Below are positions 7,703 to 17,807 of a DNA stretch of 64,000 nucleotides, in pieces. Every line of letters begins with the position of its first letter. The first letter of the stretch is position 1. The translations under genes and the position numbers were made by a program. Under the pieces are notes generated by a model. That model made no database searches. It was not told where the DNA came from and saw only the letters and a list, made by a program, of their open reading frames with translations. The stretch comes from an uncultured Bacteroidales bacterium (GTDB taxonomy: Bacteria > Bacteroidota > Bacteroidia > Bacteroidales > FEN-979): NCBI GenBank assembly GCA_903945175.1, contig CAJAUM010000121.1, positions 1 through 64,000 of the forward strand. Reading direction: 5' to 3'.

Positions 7703-9883
7703 TTAAAGGTTTTCCTGGAAATACCTTGCCATTTTCTGGTTAAGGTGAACCCGGTCTTTGCCGCGCACGTTGTGTTCGTGGCCGGGATAGAAAAAGAAAT
7801 CAACCTGTTTGCCTTCATCCACACATTTTTTCAGAAATGTGAGTGAATTCTGAGGAACGACGGTATTATCCTGGTCGTCGTGGATGATGAGCAACTTGCC
7901 CTGCAGGTTTTTTACCTCATTCAGCAAACAAGCGTTGGCATACCCATTGGGATTGGTTTCAGGGGTGTCCATGTATCGCTCTCCATACATCACCTCGTAA
8001 TATTTCCAGTCGGTTACAGGGCCGCCGCACACTGCAACTTTAAAGGAGCCGGGGTGCTTCAAAAACATCGATATGGTCATGAAGCCACCGTAACTCCAGC
8101 CATTGAGACCGATGCGGGTGGAATCGACAAAGGGCAATGATTTCAGATAGTTCACACCAACCATCTGGTCGGCAACCTCCTTTACGCCCAGGTTGCGGAA
8201 GATGGCTTGCTCAAAGTCGCCTCCGCGGGCACCGGTTCCGCGGTTGTCAAGGGTGAACACAACATATCCAAGATCGGCCAGGTAATTCAGGAATAATCCG
8301 GCGCCACCCAGCCAGGAATTGGTAACCAATTGTGAATGGGGGCCTCCGTAAACATAGAGAATGACAGGGTACCGCTTATCCGGTGAGAAATCAGCCGGTT
8401 TAATCAGGCGGCAGTAAAGATCATCGTTATTTTCGGACTTCAGTTTGAAGATGGACATCTCTCCCAGTGTATAATCTTTCAGGGGATTTTCGGCTGAAAG
8501 CAAAATCCGTAACCTGTTTCCATGATCATCAAGCAGCTCGATTTGTCGGGCTGTGTTTGTGTTGCTGTAGCTGTCGAGCACCATTTTTCCATCGTCCGAT
8601 ACGCTGGCCGAGTGGGTCCCTGTAATCCTGGTAACCGGAATAAGTTCTCCTTTGTTCAGGTCTGCGCTGTATAATTGGCGGTCGAGGGGGTTCTCCTTGT
8701 TGCAGCGGAAGAATACACGGGCATCGGCTGCATCACATTTCAGATAATCCGTTACCTCCCAGGGCCCCCGAGTGAGTTGTTTGATCAGATTTCCTTTTAT
8801 ATCATAAAGATACAAATGGTTATAACCATCACGCCGGCTTTCCCAAATGAACTTGCCGGGTGATTTATTCAGAAATTTCGGGCCCTGTTGCGGCTCAACA
8901 TAGGATTCATTTTTTTCCTCAAACAGGGTCGCTGAAAATTTTCCGGTTGATGCTTCATACTGGTTCAGCTGCATAAAATTCTGATCGCGGTTGAGGGCAG
9001 CGATATAGATGTATTTCCCATCGGGGCCCCAGGTGATGTTGGTCAGGTATTCAATCGCCGATGGCGCCTTCCCGGATCCGGAAACCGGGTCGTTCAAGGT
9101 CACCGAGTCAGTTTGAAGATAGATGGTTTTACCCGTTGCGATGGAATAAACCCCAAGGGTGACTTTGTGGCTCGTCATGCCGGCCATAGGGTATTTTGTA
9201 GGATTAACAGTGGCGATGCGCTGGGTTATATCCACAAGGGGATAGTCGGTGACCAGGGTTTCATCCATGCGGTAAAATGCGAGGAATTGTCCGTCGGGCG
9301 ACCAGAACGTTCCTTTGGTGATGCCGAATTCATTGCGATGCACCCTGCTTGAGCCATACACAATTCCGGGGTTTTTTTCGTCGGTGAGGGCCGTTTCCTT
9401 CCCGTTATCCGAGATAAAGAGGTTGTTATCCCTGGTGTAGGCCACCGTGAAATTATCCTGATTGATATCAAGGTTTTCAGCCTTTTCACTCCAGGAGTTT
9501 TTGACCGTGAGCTCCCTCTTCAGAAGATCGTACAAAAAAAGTTTGTTCCCTGAATTGTAGATGAATCGATTGGGGTCAAGCATTGTGATGGCAGGAAATC
9601 GTTTCAGCGTATCCTGCTTGTCCATTTTCAGGATCAGGTTTAAATCGGTGATCCTTACCACGGTGTCCTGAACCGGGGTGAGGGCACTGCCGCGGACGAG
9701 GCAGGTTTTTGCTACGAAAAGATAATCCTGCGTTCCGGGGATCCACTGAAGCTGGCTGAGATTCGCAGGATTTAGTTTCGGATTCATGTTGGTAGCCTCT
9801 TCCACAGAAAGCAGCCTGGACTGAGCCAAAATGCTGAATGGCAGGAAGATGACGAGAAAAAGGAGTTGTGACAATCTGGGCAT
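7703..9883 (-). CDS. Dipeptidyl peptidase IV-like serine peptidase (S9B)
   Basis: This encodes 726 aa. It would remove N-terminal dipeptides from peptides in the periplasm. A signal peptide (MPRLSQLLFLVIFLPFSILA) is followed by a beta-propeller (about 90-480) that contains FYRMDE, the acidic motif region of DPP-IV homologues. The alpha/beta hydrolase domain (about 500-726) has nucleophile GWSYGGFMT (Ser about 597), Asp in DDQDNTVVP (about 671) and His in HEHNVRG (about 707). I chose ATG 9883 because the signal peptide starts there. A longer in-frame opening up to 10051 only overlaps the end of metF. It lies 28 nt after metF on the same strand and may be read through from it. Confidence 0.92.
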   Translation of the reverse strand: MPRLSQLLFLVIFLPFSILAQSRLLSVEEATNMNPKLNPANLSQLQWIPGTQDYLFVAKTCLVRGSALTPVQDTVVRITDLNLILKMDKQDTLKRFPAITMLDPNRFIYNSGNKLFLYDLLKRELTVKNSWSEKAENLDINQDNFTVAYTRDNNLFISDNGKETALTDEKNPGIVYGSSRVHRNEFGITKGTFWSPDGQFLAFYRMDETLVTDYPLVDITQRIATVNPTKYPMAGMTSHKVTLGVYSIATGKTIYLQTDSVTLNDPVSGSGKAPSAIEYLTNITWGPDGKYIYIAALNRDQNFMQLNQYEASTGKFSATLFEEKNESYVEPQQGPKFLNKSPGKFIWESRRDGYNHLYLYDIKGNLIKQLTRGPWEVTDYLKCDAADARVFFRCNKENPLDRQLYSADLNKGELIPVTRITGTHSASVSDDGKMVLDSYSNTNTARQIELLDDHGNRLRILLSAENPLKDYTLGEMSIFKLKSENNDDLYCRLIKPADFSPDKRYPVILYVYGGPHSQLVTNSWLGGAGLFLNYLADLGYVVFTLDNRGTGARGGDFEQAIFRNLGVKEVADQMVGVNYLKSLPFVDSTRIGLNGWSYGGFMTISMFLKHPGSFKVAVCGGPVTDWKYYEVMYGERYMDTPETNPNGYANACLLNEVKNLQGKLLIIHDDQDNTVVPQNSLTFLKKCVDEGKQVDFFFYPGHEHNVRGKDRVHLNQKMARYFQENL

Positions 9884-9911
9884 GTCGGTAAAATTGGGGG
9901 TTGTAAAAAGA

Positions 9912-10868
9912 CTAAAATATTGCTTTTGCGATCTGGCGGATGTTTTCGGAGATTCCGACCGAGAAGTAGTGCAGCACAGGAACCCCGAACCGGACCAGCT
10001 CTTCCGATTGCCTGATACTCCATTCGATGCCCACTTTAAAGGCGTCGTCATTTGATTTGCATGCCATCACCTCCTTTACCAGATCATTGGGGATGTCGAT
10101 GCTGAATATCTGGGGCAGTATGTTGATTTCCTTGATGGTACAAATGGACTTAATCCCGGGAATGATGGGAACCGTGATGCCCTCCTTATGGCATAATTCA
10201 ACAAAATCGAAATATTTCCGGTTGTCGAAAAACATCTGCGTAATGATATATTCAGCCCCTGCGTCGATCTTTTCTTTAAGATATCTCATATCATAGGCCA
10301 GGTTCGGGGATTCGACATGTTTTTCGGGGTAGCCCGCAACGCCAACGCAGAAGTTGGTATTGAAGGTGTTCAGCAGCTCATCATCCAGATATTTGCCTTT
10401 GTTCATATCGGTAATTTGTCCTACCAGCGTACTGGCAAAGGCATGCCCGTTTTTTTCAGGGATGAAGGTTCGTTGGTTTTTAGGGGCATCACCCCGCAGC
10501 GCCAGGATATTATCAATACCCAGGTAATGGAAATCGATGAGTGCGTATTCGGTCTCCTCTTTTGAAAAACCTCCGCAAATGATGTGGGGAACCACTTCAA
10601 CCGATGGGTATTTATATTTGATGGCAGCCGAGATAGCTACTGTTCCCGGTCGTTTCCTGATGGTTCGCTTCTCAAGCAGTCCGTTCTCGTGTTTTTTATA
10701 CACCACCTCTTCCTGATGGTAAGTCACATTGATAAATGAAGGATTATATTCCATCAAAGGATCGATGGTACGGTAAATACTGTTGATATTGTGCCCCCTG
10801 AGCGGGGGAAGCAATTCAAATGAAAAAAGGGTTTTCTCCGATTTATTGATCAGGTCGATAACTTTCAT
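9912..10868 (-). CDS. metF: Methylenetetrahydrofolate reductase
   Basis: This encodes 318 aa. It reduces 5,10-methylene-THF to 5-methyl-THF with FAD, supplying MetH. The TIM-barrel signatures are FSFELLPPLRG (start), FINVTYH, VEVVPHIICGG, DNILALRGD, FCVGVAGYPEKH, GAEYIITQMFFDN and PIIPGIKSI, in family order and at the family's usual length. The ATG at 10868 lies one base past the metH stop codon (10870-10872), so translation is probably coupled and the two enzymes act in sequence. A flavin-binding 'ALRGD' loop is present. High confidence. Confidence 0.95.
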   Translation of the reverse strand: MKVIDLINKSEKTLFSFELLPPLRGHNINSIYRTIDPLMEYNPSFINVTYHQEEVVYKKHENGLLEKRTIRKRPGTVAISAAIKYKYPSVEVVPHIICGGFSKEETEYALIDFHYLGIDNILALRGDAPKNQRTFIPEKNGHAFASTLVGQITDMNKGKYLDDELLNTFNTNFCVGVAGYPEKHVESPNLAYDMRYLKEKIDAGAEYIITQMFFDNRKYFDFVELCHKEGITVPIIPGIKSICTIKEINILPQIFSIDIPNDLVKEVMACKSNDDAFKVGIEWSIRQSEELVRFGVPVLHYFSVGISENIRQIAKAIF

Positions 10869-10869
10869 A

Positions 10870-13800
10870 TTAAAAATTCAGATTTGTGTTTAACAAGGTT
10901 TCTGCGCGTTCAAAACTAAAGTTTTTTCGCTTTGCATAATCGGTCAGCTGATCTTTGGAGATGCGACCAAGGTTAAAATATTGTGAAAGCGGATGGGAAA
11001 AATAGAATCCGCTCACAGAGGCAGCGGGATACATGGCATAATTTTCGGTAAGGGTAATGTCAACTTTTTTTTCAGCCGTGAGCAGGTCGAACAGGGTTCG
11101 TTTTTCAGAATGTTCCGGGCAGGCAGGGTAACCCGGTGCAGGCCGGATGCCTTGATAATCTTCCCTGATCATGGAGAACACATCGAGGTGCTCTTTTTTG
11201 TCGTATCCCCAGAATTCGGTTCGGACACGGTGATGCATCAGTTCTGCAAAGGCCTCAGCAAGGCGATCGGCCATGATTTTGATTAAAATCGCGTTATAAT
11301 CATCCAGCTCCTGTTCAAAATTGGCAACCCACTCCTCCACGCCCAAACCGGCAGTCACTGCAAAACCTCCGATATAGTCAACAAGATCAGATTCTTTTGG
11401 GGCAATAAAATCAGACAGGCAGAGGTTCGGCTGACCCGGTTCCTTGTGCTGCTGATTTCTGAGGAACCTGAAGGTTTCAATGACCTTTGAACGGGATTCA
11501 TCGGAATATACTTCAACGTCGTCACCGGTCGAATTACAGGGATAAAAACCGATCACCCCGCGGGCAATCAGCATTTTTTTCTCAGTAATCTCCTTTAACA
11601 TGTGCTGGGCGTCAGCGAAGAGTTTACGCGCCTCTTTTCCCTTCACAGGATCGGTCAAAATGGCGGGGTATTTGCCATTCATTTTCCAGGCGTGGAAAAA
11701 GAAGGTCCAATCGATATACTGTTGAATCTCCTCCAATGGAAAATCCATGAAAACTTTGTTCCCGATGAATTGCGGCTTGTAAACTTTATGGTGCTTCCAG
11801 TCTATCTTCATCCGGTTTTTACGGGCCTCAACAAGGGTCACATAGGTATAATCTGCTTTTTTATCATAGCTTTTCCTGATCCCCGCATATTTTGTTTTAA
11901 TGGAATCGGTAAAAGCTTTTTTCGCTTCTGCCGATAGCAGGTTTGAAACAACGCCAACTGCTTTGGAGGCATCTTTTACATGAATGACTGATTGGGAATA
12001 CCAGGGCTCGATTTTAACAGCCGTATGAATGTCGGAGGTGGTGGCTCCACCGATCAGGAGGGGAATCGTGAATTTCAGCCGCTCCATCTCCTTTGCAACA
12101 TGAACCATCTCTTCGAGGGAGGGGGTAATCAAACCGCTGAGTCCGATCACATCTGCCTGGTGTTCTCTGGCTGCGGCTAAAATTTTATCGGCCGGGATCA
12201 TCACACCCAGATCGATCACTTCATAATTGTTGCAGGCCAATACGACTCCCACAATGTTTTTTCCAATGTCGTGAACATCCCCTTTCACGGTAGCAAGCAG
12301 AACTTTGCCGTTATTCCGGGGTGTTCCTTTCAGGGCGGCTTTTTCAGCTTCCAGTCTCGGGGTAAGTCTGGCCACCGCTTTTTTCATCACACGGGCGCTT
12401 TTCACAACCTGGGGCAGGAACATTTTGCCACTGCCAAACAGATCGCCTACCTGGTTCATGCCATCCATCAGGGGCCCTTCGATGATCTTAAGGGCCGAAT
12501 CGAAAAGCGGCATGATTTCATCAACATCCTGGTCGATGAATTCTGCATTTCCTTTGATCAGCGAATGCCTGAGGCGTTCTGTTACAGGAAGCGCGCGCCA
12601 TTCGGCTTCTGTTTCTACCTTCTTTCCTGAATCAGTTACCTGGTCGGCATAAGCAAGCAACCGTTCGGTGGCATCTTTTCTCCGGTTCAGGATCACATCT
12701 TCGACCAGCTTCAGCAGCATTTTCGGAATATCATCATACACGGGCAGCGCCCCTGCATTGACAATGCCCATGTCGAGACCGGCCCTGATGGCATGGTAAA
12801 GAAAGGCCGAATGCATGGCTTCACGGAGCGGATCATTTCCGCGGAAAGAAAATGACAGGTTGCTGATTCCGCCACTTATATGGGTAAAAGGCAGCTTCTC
12901 CTTGATCCATTTAACAGCATTCAGGAACTCGATGGCATAGTTGTTATGCTCCTCGATTCCGGTAGCCACCGTAAGAATATTGGGGTCGAAAATAATATCT
13001 TCGGGCGGGAAATTAACCTCTTTTGTAAGAATATCGTAAGCGCGGCGTGCAATGGTGATGCGCCGTTCGAGCGTGGTGGCCTGGCCCTCTTCGTCGAATG
13101 CCATGATCACCGTGGCGGCTCCGAATTTACGAAGCAGCGAGGCATGTTCCCTGAAGGCAAGTTCGCCCTCCTTCAGGCTGATGGAATTGACAATGGATTT
13201 TCCCTGGATGCATTTGAGTCCGGCGTGAATAACTGAGAATTTCGAGGAATCGATCATGATCGGAACCCGCGCCACATCAGGGTCTGAGGCCACCATGTTT
13301 AGGAAATTCACCATGGCTTTTTCGGCATCGAGCATCGCTTCATCCATGCTGATATCGATGACCTGGGCCCCACTTTCAACCTGCTGGCGGGCGACAGAAA
13401 GCGCCTCTTCATATTTTTCCTCCTTGATGAGGCGGGCAAATTTTCTGGAACCACTTACATTGGTTCGTTCCCCGATGTTGATAAAGTTGCTGCCATTAAA
13501 CAGGGTGAGCGACTCCAGTCCGCTGAGCCTGAGTTCGTGGGTGCGTTCAGGAATGGGCCTTACACGGGCCTTCATCGCCAATTGAACAAATCCGCGGATA
13601 TGTTCCGGTGTTGTCCCACAACATCCTCCCAGGATATTCACAAATGAATGATCGAGAAAATCCCTTGCATATCCGGCCATTTCAGCCGGAGACTGGTCAT
13701 ATTCCCCGAACTGATTGGGCAGTCCGGCGTTCGGATAAACAATGACAGGGAAGGGTGCTTTGGCCGATAATTCTTCGATATAGGGTCGCAATTCAGCAGC

Positions 13801-14556
13801 CCCGAGCGAACAGTTTAATCCGACAGCAAAAAGATCAAAGTGAATAACCGAATAGAGAAATGCTTCAAGGGTTTGCCCCGAAAGGGTGCGGCCACTCTGG
13901 TCTGATATGGTTACGCTTGCAATAACCGGCACATTTGTTCCGGCTTCCGCAATTCTCCGGTCATTGATTTCGTCGAAAATGGCGATCAATGCTGCTTTTG
14001 CATTCAGGGTGTCAAAAATGGTCTCCACCATCAGGATGTCAACACCTCCATCCAGCAAGCCCCTGGTCTGTTCCCGGTAAGCCTGGTAAAGGTCATCGAA
14101 GGTAACGGCCCGGTATGCCGGGTTTTGCACATCGGGCGACATGGAGGATGTTTTGCTCGTCGGCCCGATAGACCCTGCAACCCACCGTGGTTTTTTTGAA
14201 TCCCGCGCCGTGAAGCTGTCAGCGGCTTCTTTGGCAAGCTTTGCAGCAGTATAATTCAACTCATAGGCCAGATCCTCCAGATGATAATCTGACAGAGAGA
14301 TCCGGTTGGAATTAAAGGTATCCGTTTCAATGATGTCAGCTCCCGCTTCGAGGTAGGCCTCATGAATTTCGCGGATCACATGGGGTTGTGTAATGGTAAG
14401 CAGATCGTTGTTCCCCTTGAGGTTGTAAGGAAAATTTTTGAATCGTTCACCCCTGTAGGCGGCTTCATCCAGCTGGTATCGCTGAACCATCGTTCCCATG
14501 GCGCCATCAAGGACAAGGACGCGGGATTTGATTGCCTGATATATTTTGTTTCTCAT
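10870..14556 (-). CDS. metH: Cobalamin-dependent methionine synthase
   Basis: This encodes 1228 aa, the full length of the E. coli type. It moves the methyl group of 5-methyl-THF through cobalamin to homocysteine. Domains in order are homocysteine methyltransferase (about 1-325, zinc ligands in GLNCSLG about 248 and GGCCGT about 310), pterin-binding (about 355-615), cobalamin cap (about 645-740), cobalamin-binding with DVHDIGKN (lower-ligand His about 761), and the SAM-dependent reactivation domain with [11 protein letters not shown]. All modules are intact. The upstream PPTase gene ends 29 nt before it on the same strand. No cobalamin or SAM riboswitch fits in that short gap. Confidence 0.97.
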   Translation of the reverse strand: MRNKIYQAIKSRVLVLDGAMGTMVQRYQLDEAAYRGERFKNFPYNLKGNNDLLTITQPHVIREIHEAYLEAGADIIETDTFNSNRISLSDYHLEDLAYELNYTAAKLAKEAADSFTARDSKKPRWVAGSIGPTSKTSSMSPDVQNPAYRAVTFDDLYQAYREQTRGLLDGGVDILMVETIFDTLNAKAALIAIFDEINDRRIAEAGTNVPVIASVTISDQSGRTLSGQTLEAFLYSVIHFDLFAVGLNCSLGAAELRPYIEELSAKAPFPVIVYPNAGLPNQFGEYDQSPAEMAGYARDFLDHSFVNILGGCCGTTPEHIRGFVQLAMKARVRPIPERTHELRLSGLESLTLFNGSNFINIGERTNVSGSRKFARLIKEEKYEEALSVARQQVESGAQVIDISMDEAMLDAEKAMVNFLNMVASDPDVARVPIMIDSSKFSVIHAGLKCIQGKSIVNSISLKEGELAFREHASLLRKFGAATVIMAFDEEGQATTLERRITIARRAYDILTKEVNFPPEDIIFDPNILTVATGIEEHNNYAIEFLNAVKWIKEKLPFTHISGGISNLSFSFRGNDPLREAMHSAFLYHAIRAGLDMGIVNAGALPVYDDIPKMLLKLVEDVILNRRKDATERLLAYADQVTDSGKKVETEAEWRALPVTERLRHSLIKGNAEFIDQDVDEIMPLFDSALKIIEGPLMDGMNQVGDLFGSGKMFLPQVVKSARVMKKAVARLTPRLEAEKAALKGTPRNNGKVLLATVKGDVHDIGKNIVGVVLACNNYEVIDLGVMIPADKILAAAREHQADVIGLSGLITPSLEEMVHVAKEMERLKFTIPLLIGGATTSDIHTAVKIEPWYSQSVIHVKDASKAVGVVSNLLSAEAKKAFTDSIKTKYAGIRKSYDKKADYTYVTLVEARKNRMKIDWKHHKVYKPQFIGNKVFMDFPLEEIQQYIDWTFFFHAWKMNGKYPAILTDPVKGKEARKLFADAQHMLKEITEKKMLIARGVIGFYPCNSTGDDVEVYSDESRSKVIETFRFLRNQQHKEPGQPNLCLSDFIAPKESDLVDYIGGFAVTAGLGVEEWVANFEQELDDYNAILIKIMADRLAEAFAELMHHRVRTEFWGYDKKEHLDVFSMIREDYQGIRPAPGYPACPEHSEKRTLFDLLTAEKKVDITLTENYAMYPAASVSGFYFSHPLSQYFNLGRISKDQLTDYAKRKNFSFERAETLLNTNLNF

Positions 14557-14585
14557 TGTAGCAAGGTGATATTTTTCATTGGCAT

Positions 14586-15224
14586 TTAATAAGCCACGAC
14601 CAGCATATAATTTCCTGTTTTCTCATAAAATAATTCATACGACTGATGTATGCCGTTATACGTAAGGGTCGCCTTACACGATCTGTTTGTGGTGCAAAGG
14701 TACTCAAATGGATGAATATGAATATCGCGCCTGAAATCCAGCTCAGGTTTTCCGATCAATTTATAGAGCGCCTCCTTGCCGCACCAATATATATATAGGT
14801 GTTCAAGACGGTTTTGTGCCGAGATCGATGCGAGTTCCCCTGGCAGCATGAATCGTTCTTTCACCCGTTCGATACGATCCTTCAGCTGTTCAATGTCAAT
14901 CCCGACTGGAAATTTATCACTGCAAACCGCGGCGGCATATTCTCCCGCATGGGATACTGAAATGTAGTGGCTTCCTGAGTTCAGGCATGGCTTCCCGAAA
15001 TCATCATAATAAACTTCTGATGAATGTGGGGCCAGGAGCAATTGCAGGAGGGCCCGATAAGCCAGCCAGTGGCGTTTACGCAGGTCATGGCTGAATGAAT
15101 CATACAGGTGTTGCTCAGATTCATTCAGATGAACAAGGGAACGCAGTTCACCGGAACCCTCTGTGATATGCCAGATTCCGGCCCGAATCCCGTCTGAAAG
15201 ATGAATCTCCCGAATGAAGGGCAT
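14586..15224 (-). CDS. 4'-Phosphopantetheinyl transferase (Sfp-type)
   Basis: This encodes 212 aa. It transfers phosphopantetheine from CoA to carrier-protein serines. The diagnostic motifs are FGKP (about 76-79), [16 protein letters not shown] (Mg-binding Asp/Glu) and [10 protein letters not shown]. The length fits the Sfp/AcpT class. It heads the minus-strand run metH-metF-DPP-IV with a 29-nt gap to metH, and is divergent from ahcY (111 nt between the two starts). Its target could be the fatty-acid acyl carrier protein; no PKS or NRPS genes are in view. Confidence 0.88.
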   Translation of the reverse strand: MPFIREIHLSDGIRAGIWHITEGSGELRSLVHLNESEQHLYDSFSHDLRKRHWLAYRALLQLLLAPHSSEVYYDDFGKPCLNSGSHYISVSHAGEYAAAVCSDKFPVGIDIEQLKDRIERVKERFMLPGELASISAQNRLEHLYIYWCGKEALYKLIGKPELDFRRDIHIHPFEYLCTTNRSCKATLTYNGIHQSYELFYEKTGNYMLVVAY

Positions 15225-15298
15225 GTTTACCGTGTTGGAGGATTATGTGTTGCAGGCAAAAATACGACATAATCCCATCCTGATATTGAAAAATATCT

Positions 15299-15306
15299 TA
15301 CTTTTG
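15299..15306 (+). promoter_or_regulatory. Putative -7 promoter box for ahcY
   Basis: TACTTTTG fits TAnnTTTG and lies 29 nt before ATG 15336. No convincing -33 element or riboswitch fold is seen in the 111-nt gap shared with the divergent PPTase gene. Confidence 0.4.
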
Positions 15307-15335
15307 CAGACCAAATAACGTAACTGATACTATAC

Positions 15336-16757
15336 ATGGAAAACCTCGCATTATCCGCCAACATGAAATATAAGGTAGCCGATATGTCCCTTGCTGAATG
15401 GGGCCGCAAAGAAATTGAAATCGCTGAAAAAGAGATGCCGGGATTGATGGCCATCCGTAAGAAGCATGCTGTTGAAAAACCCCTGAAAGGTGCACGCATC
15501 AGCGGCTCTCTGCACATGACCATCCAAACGGCCGTGCTGATTGAGACGCTGATCGAACTGGGCGCTGATGTGCGCTGGGCCAGTTGCAATATATTTTCCA
15601 CCCAGGATCACGCCGCCTCTGCCATTGCGGCGAAAGGCATCCCCGTTTTTGCCTGGAAAGGAGAAACACTCGATGAATATTGGTGGTGTACACATATGGC
15701 CTTGAGTTTTCCGGGAGGAAAGGGGCCAAACCTCATCGTGGATGATGGCGGAGATGCCACCATGATGATCCACAAAGGCTTTGAAATTGAAAAGAATCCT
15801 GAATTGCTGAAAGACGGAACCGAAAATGCCGATGAAAAAGCATTCATGAAGCAGTTGCAGGAGATCTATATTGAGGATAAAACCAGGTGGCATCGCACGG
15901 TTGCTGAATGGAAAGGGGTTTCTGAAGAGACCACCACCGGTGTTCACCGGCTTTACCAGATGAAGGAAAAGGGCGCTTTGCTCGTACCTGCCATCAATGT
16001 AAATGATTCAGTGACAAAGTCGAAATTTGACAACCTTTACGGTTGCCGCGAATCGCTGGCCGATGGCATAAAACGTGCCACCGATGTGATGATTGCCGGT
16101 AAAGTCGTTGTGGTACTTGGTTATGGCGATGTCGGAAAAGGGTGTGCCCATTCAATGCGCTCCTATGGCGCCCGCGTCATTGTCACGGAGATCGATCCCA
16201 TTTGTGCCCTGCAGGCTGCCATGGAAGGGTTCCAGGTTACCAATCTTGAGGATGCCCTCAGCGAAGGAAATATTTATGTCACCACAACCGGAAATAAAGA
16301 TGTCATCACGGCTGACCATCTGTCGAGGATGAAGGATCAAACCATTGTTTGCAACATCGGCCATTTCGATAACGAGATCCAGGTTGAACAGTTGACCAAC
16401 TGGCCCGGGATTCAAAGGATCAACATCAAGCCCCAGGTTGATAAGTACCTCTATCCTGATGGAAAAGCCATTTATCTGCTGGCCGAAGGCCGCCTGGTTA
16501 ACCTCGGATGTGCTACCGGGCACCCTTCATTTGTAATGTCGAACTCCTTTACCAACCAAACCCTGGCCCAACTCGATCTCTGGCAGCACAATTACGAAGT
16601 GAATGTGTACCGTTTGCCCAAACGGCTTGACGAAGAGGTAGCACGATTACACCTGGAGCAAATCGGGGTAAAACTGACCAAACTCACGCAGGAACAGGCT
16701 GATTATCTGAATGTCAATCCCGACGGTCCCTATAAGCCGGAACATTACAGATACTAA
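15336..16757 (+). CDS. ahcY: S-adenosylhomocysteine hydrolase
   Basis: This encodes 473 aa. It reversibly splits S-adenosylhomocysteine to adenosine and homocysteine, feeding MetH on the opposite strand. Visible features are the substrate domain with [13 protein letters not shown], the bacterial-type insertion (about 150-190), [17 protein letters not shown], the NAD-binding glycine loop GYGDVGKG (about 263) and the C-terminal tail ending [12 protein letters not shown], which carries the conserved K-x-x-H-Y-R-Y. ATG 15363 ([10 protein letters not shown]) is an alternative start and begins closer to the family core. Full length; a convincing call. Confidence 0.96.
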   Translation: MENLALSANMKYKVADMSLAEWGRKEIEIAEKEMPGLMAIRKKHAVEKPLKGARISGSLHMTIQTAVLIETLIELGADVRWASCNIFSTQDHAASAIAAKGIPVFAWKGETLDEYWWCTHMALSFPGGKGPNLIVDDGGDATMMIHKGFEIEKNPELLKDGTENADEKAFMKQLQEIYIEDKTRWHRTVAEWKGVSEETTTGVHRLYQMKEKGALLVPAINVNDSVTKSKFDNLYGCRESLADGIKRATDVMIAGKVVVVLGYGDVGKGCAHSMRSYGARVIVTEIDPICALQAAMEGFQVTNLEDALSEGNIYVTTTGNKDVITADHLSRMKDQTIVCNIGHFDNEIQVEQLTNWPGIQRINIKPQVDKYLYPDGKAIYLLAEGRLVNLGCATGHPSFVMSNSFTNQTLAQLDLWQHNYEVNVYRLPKRLDEEVARLHLEQIGVKLTKLTQEQADYLNVNPDGPYKPEHYRY

Positions 16758-16762
16758 GAGAA

Positions 16763-16797
16763 TGACCAATGACCAATGACCAATGACCAATGATCAT
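16763..16797. repeat. Tandem heptamer repeat (TGACCAA)x4 plus TGATCAT
   Basis: Four perfect TGACCAA units (16763-16790) and one diverged unit directly follow the ahcY stop. The complementary strand reads TCATTGG, the same unit as the array at 28033 and related to the units inside the gene at 31104-33323. Confidence 0.9.
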
Positions 16798-16813
16798 TTC
16801 TAACAGGGCTTAT

Positions 16814-17263
16814 CTAGTTGGTTATATACAACAGGTTTCCGTCGTACATGGTCTGATATTGCTTTAACGGAAAATGGGAGGGACCTTCAAATGGGGTTCC
16901 GTCAGTCATGATGAATTTTGATCCGCAGATGGGGCAGACACAGGTGATCTCAGAATCCTCGACCTTAACCTGTGCTCCGGTAATGAGCGGATCATAAGGA
17001 CAAGCCCGCTCGTAGGCAACAAACTCATTAACCGATATACGGAATATAAGTATTCCATTGTAGCCGCCATACACTGTTTCCCACCCGTTTACAGCATTGA
17101 GATGAATGTACTGCGTTCCGTTTGGGTTCAGGCTGAAATTTACAACCATATAAGGAATTTCAGTCTGTTGCTCCTCTTTTTTACAGGATGCAGAAAGAAA
17201 AAAAAGGATTCCCATTGTCAGGAGAACCTTTAAAGGAGTGCAGAAAATAGGTGGTAACATCAT
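16814..17263 (-). CDS. Rieske-fold lipoprotein with altered cluster ligands
   Basis: This encodes 149 aa. The N-terminus has a lipoprotein signal with lipobox LSAS-Cys27, so it is probably anchored to a membrane. The mature part follows the Rieske layout: VAYERACPYDP (88-92), ITCVCPICGSKF (106-117), then the typical tail FEGPSHFPLKQYQ and a final strand YDGNLLYI. A canonical Rieske protein has C-x-H and C-x-x-H ligands; here they read C88-x-Y90 and C110-x-x-C113, with C108 also close. It should therefore not hold a normal 2Cys-2His cluster; a zinc or all-cysteine site, or no metal, are possible. It is divergent from the small basic protein at 17337. Confidence 0.75.
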   Translation of the reverse strand: MMLPPIFCTPLKVLLTMGILFFLSASCKKEEQQTEIPYMVVNFSLNPNGTQYIHLNAVNGWETVYGGYNGILIFRISVNEFVAYERACPYDPLITGAQVKVEDSEITCVCPICGSKFIMTDGTPFEGPSHFPLKQYQTMYDGNLLYITN

Positions 17264-17336
17264 ACAAAATTGGTCATAATAACGTTACTATGTATAAAAA
17301 AAGTATATTTTTACACACTATTTTTGAAAGAATCAA

Positions 17337-17609
17337 ATGATATTCAGGCGAATGATTATCAATAAAAAACGGATTCTGGCCATATGGATTATCGCTTTCT
17401 TTCCGATGTTAATTTCCTTTGCTCCACCGCAGGAGGCCCGGGTGAATCAGAAAAAGATAGAACGGGAACGGGCGAAAAAGGGAAAAGAGGCGAAAAGGCA
17501 ATATGACAAGGCTGTGAAGCAGCACCATAACATGCAATCCAAGACAACCAAAGCGAGGATGAAGCAGACTAAAAAAGAATCTAAAAGCGCTACGCCGATT
17601 AAACGTTGA
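17337..17609 (+). CDS. Small secreted lysine-rich protein
   Basis: This encodes 90 aa. One hydrophobic N-terminal segment (ILAIWIIAFFPMLISFA, about 13-29) is followed by a strongly basic, helix-prone tail rich in Lys, Arg, Glu and Gln with no hydrophobic core. ATG 17352 (MIINKKR) is the more natural start for a signal peptide. I do not recognise a named family, but short basic exported proteins of this type recur in T9SS-bearing Bacteroidota. TATTTTTG at 17319-17326 could be its -7 box. A nucleic-acid- or membrane-binding role is only a guess from charge. Confidence 0.55.
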   Translation: MIFRRMIINKKRILAIWIIAFFPMLISFAPPQEARVNQKKIERERAKKGKEAKRQYDKAVKQHHNMQSKTTKARMKQTKKESKSATPIKR

Positions 17610-17807
17610 TTATTTCAATTTGACCTCCTCTTTATTACTGTTTACCGATCGTCTGAAACGGTTCGTACAAAAGAGGATGAACTAATTTAGAATGGATATA
17701 TATTTGAATAGGGATTCAAATATTTTTTAATTCTGTTTTAAATAATTACTATTTTTACGGCCTTTAAATTCAAAGCGCATTGATAATCTAACATAAAATT
17801 GTATGGT

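Noticed and set aside
9884-10051. Longer N-terminus of the DPP-IV-like protein
   Set aside because: The extra 56 residues overlap the end of metF, look non-coding, and would bury the clear signal peptide starting at ATG 9883.
14557-15335. SAM, SAH or cobalamin riboswitch near metH or ahcY
   Set aside because: The gap before metH is 29 nt and the divergent gap before ahcY is 111 nt; no conserved riboswitch core is visible in either.
15351-15947. 198-residue open frame antisense to ahcY
   Set aside because: It mirrors a strongly conserved gene, has no recognisable domain and no ribosome-binding site. The same applies to long antisense frames at 22107-22676, 28324-29016, 29410-29928 and 61308-61910.
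16763-16797. Heptamer arrays considered as CRISPR
   Set aside because: Units are 7 nt with no spacers and no cas genes are present.
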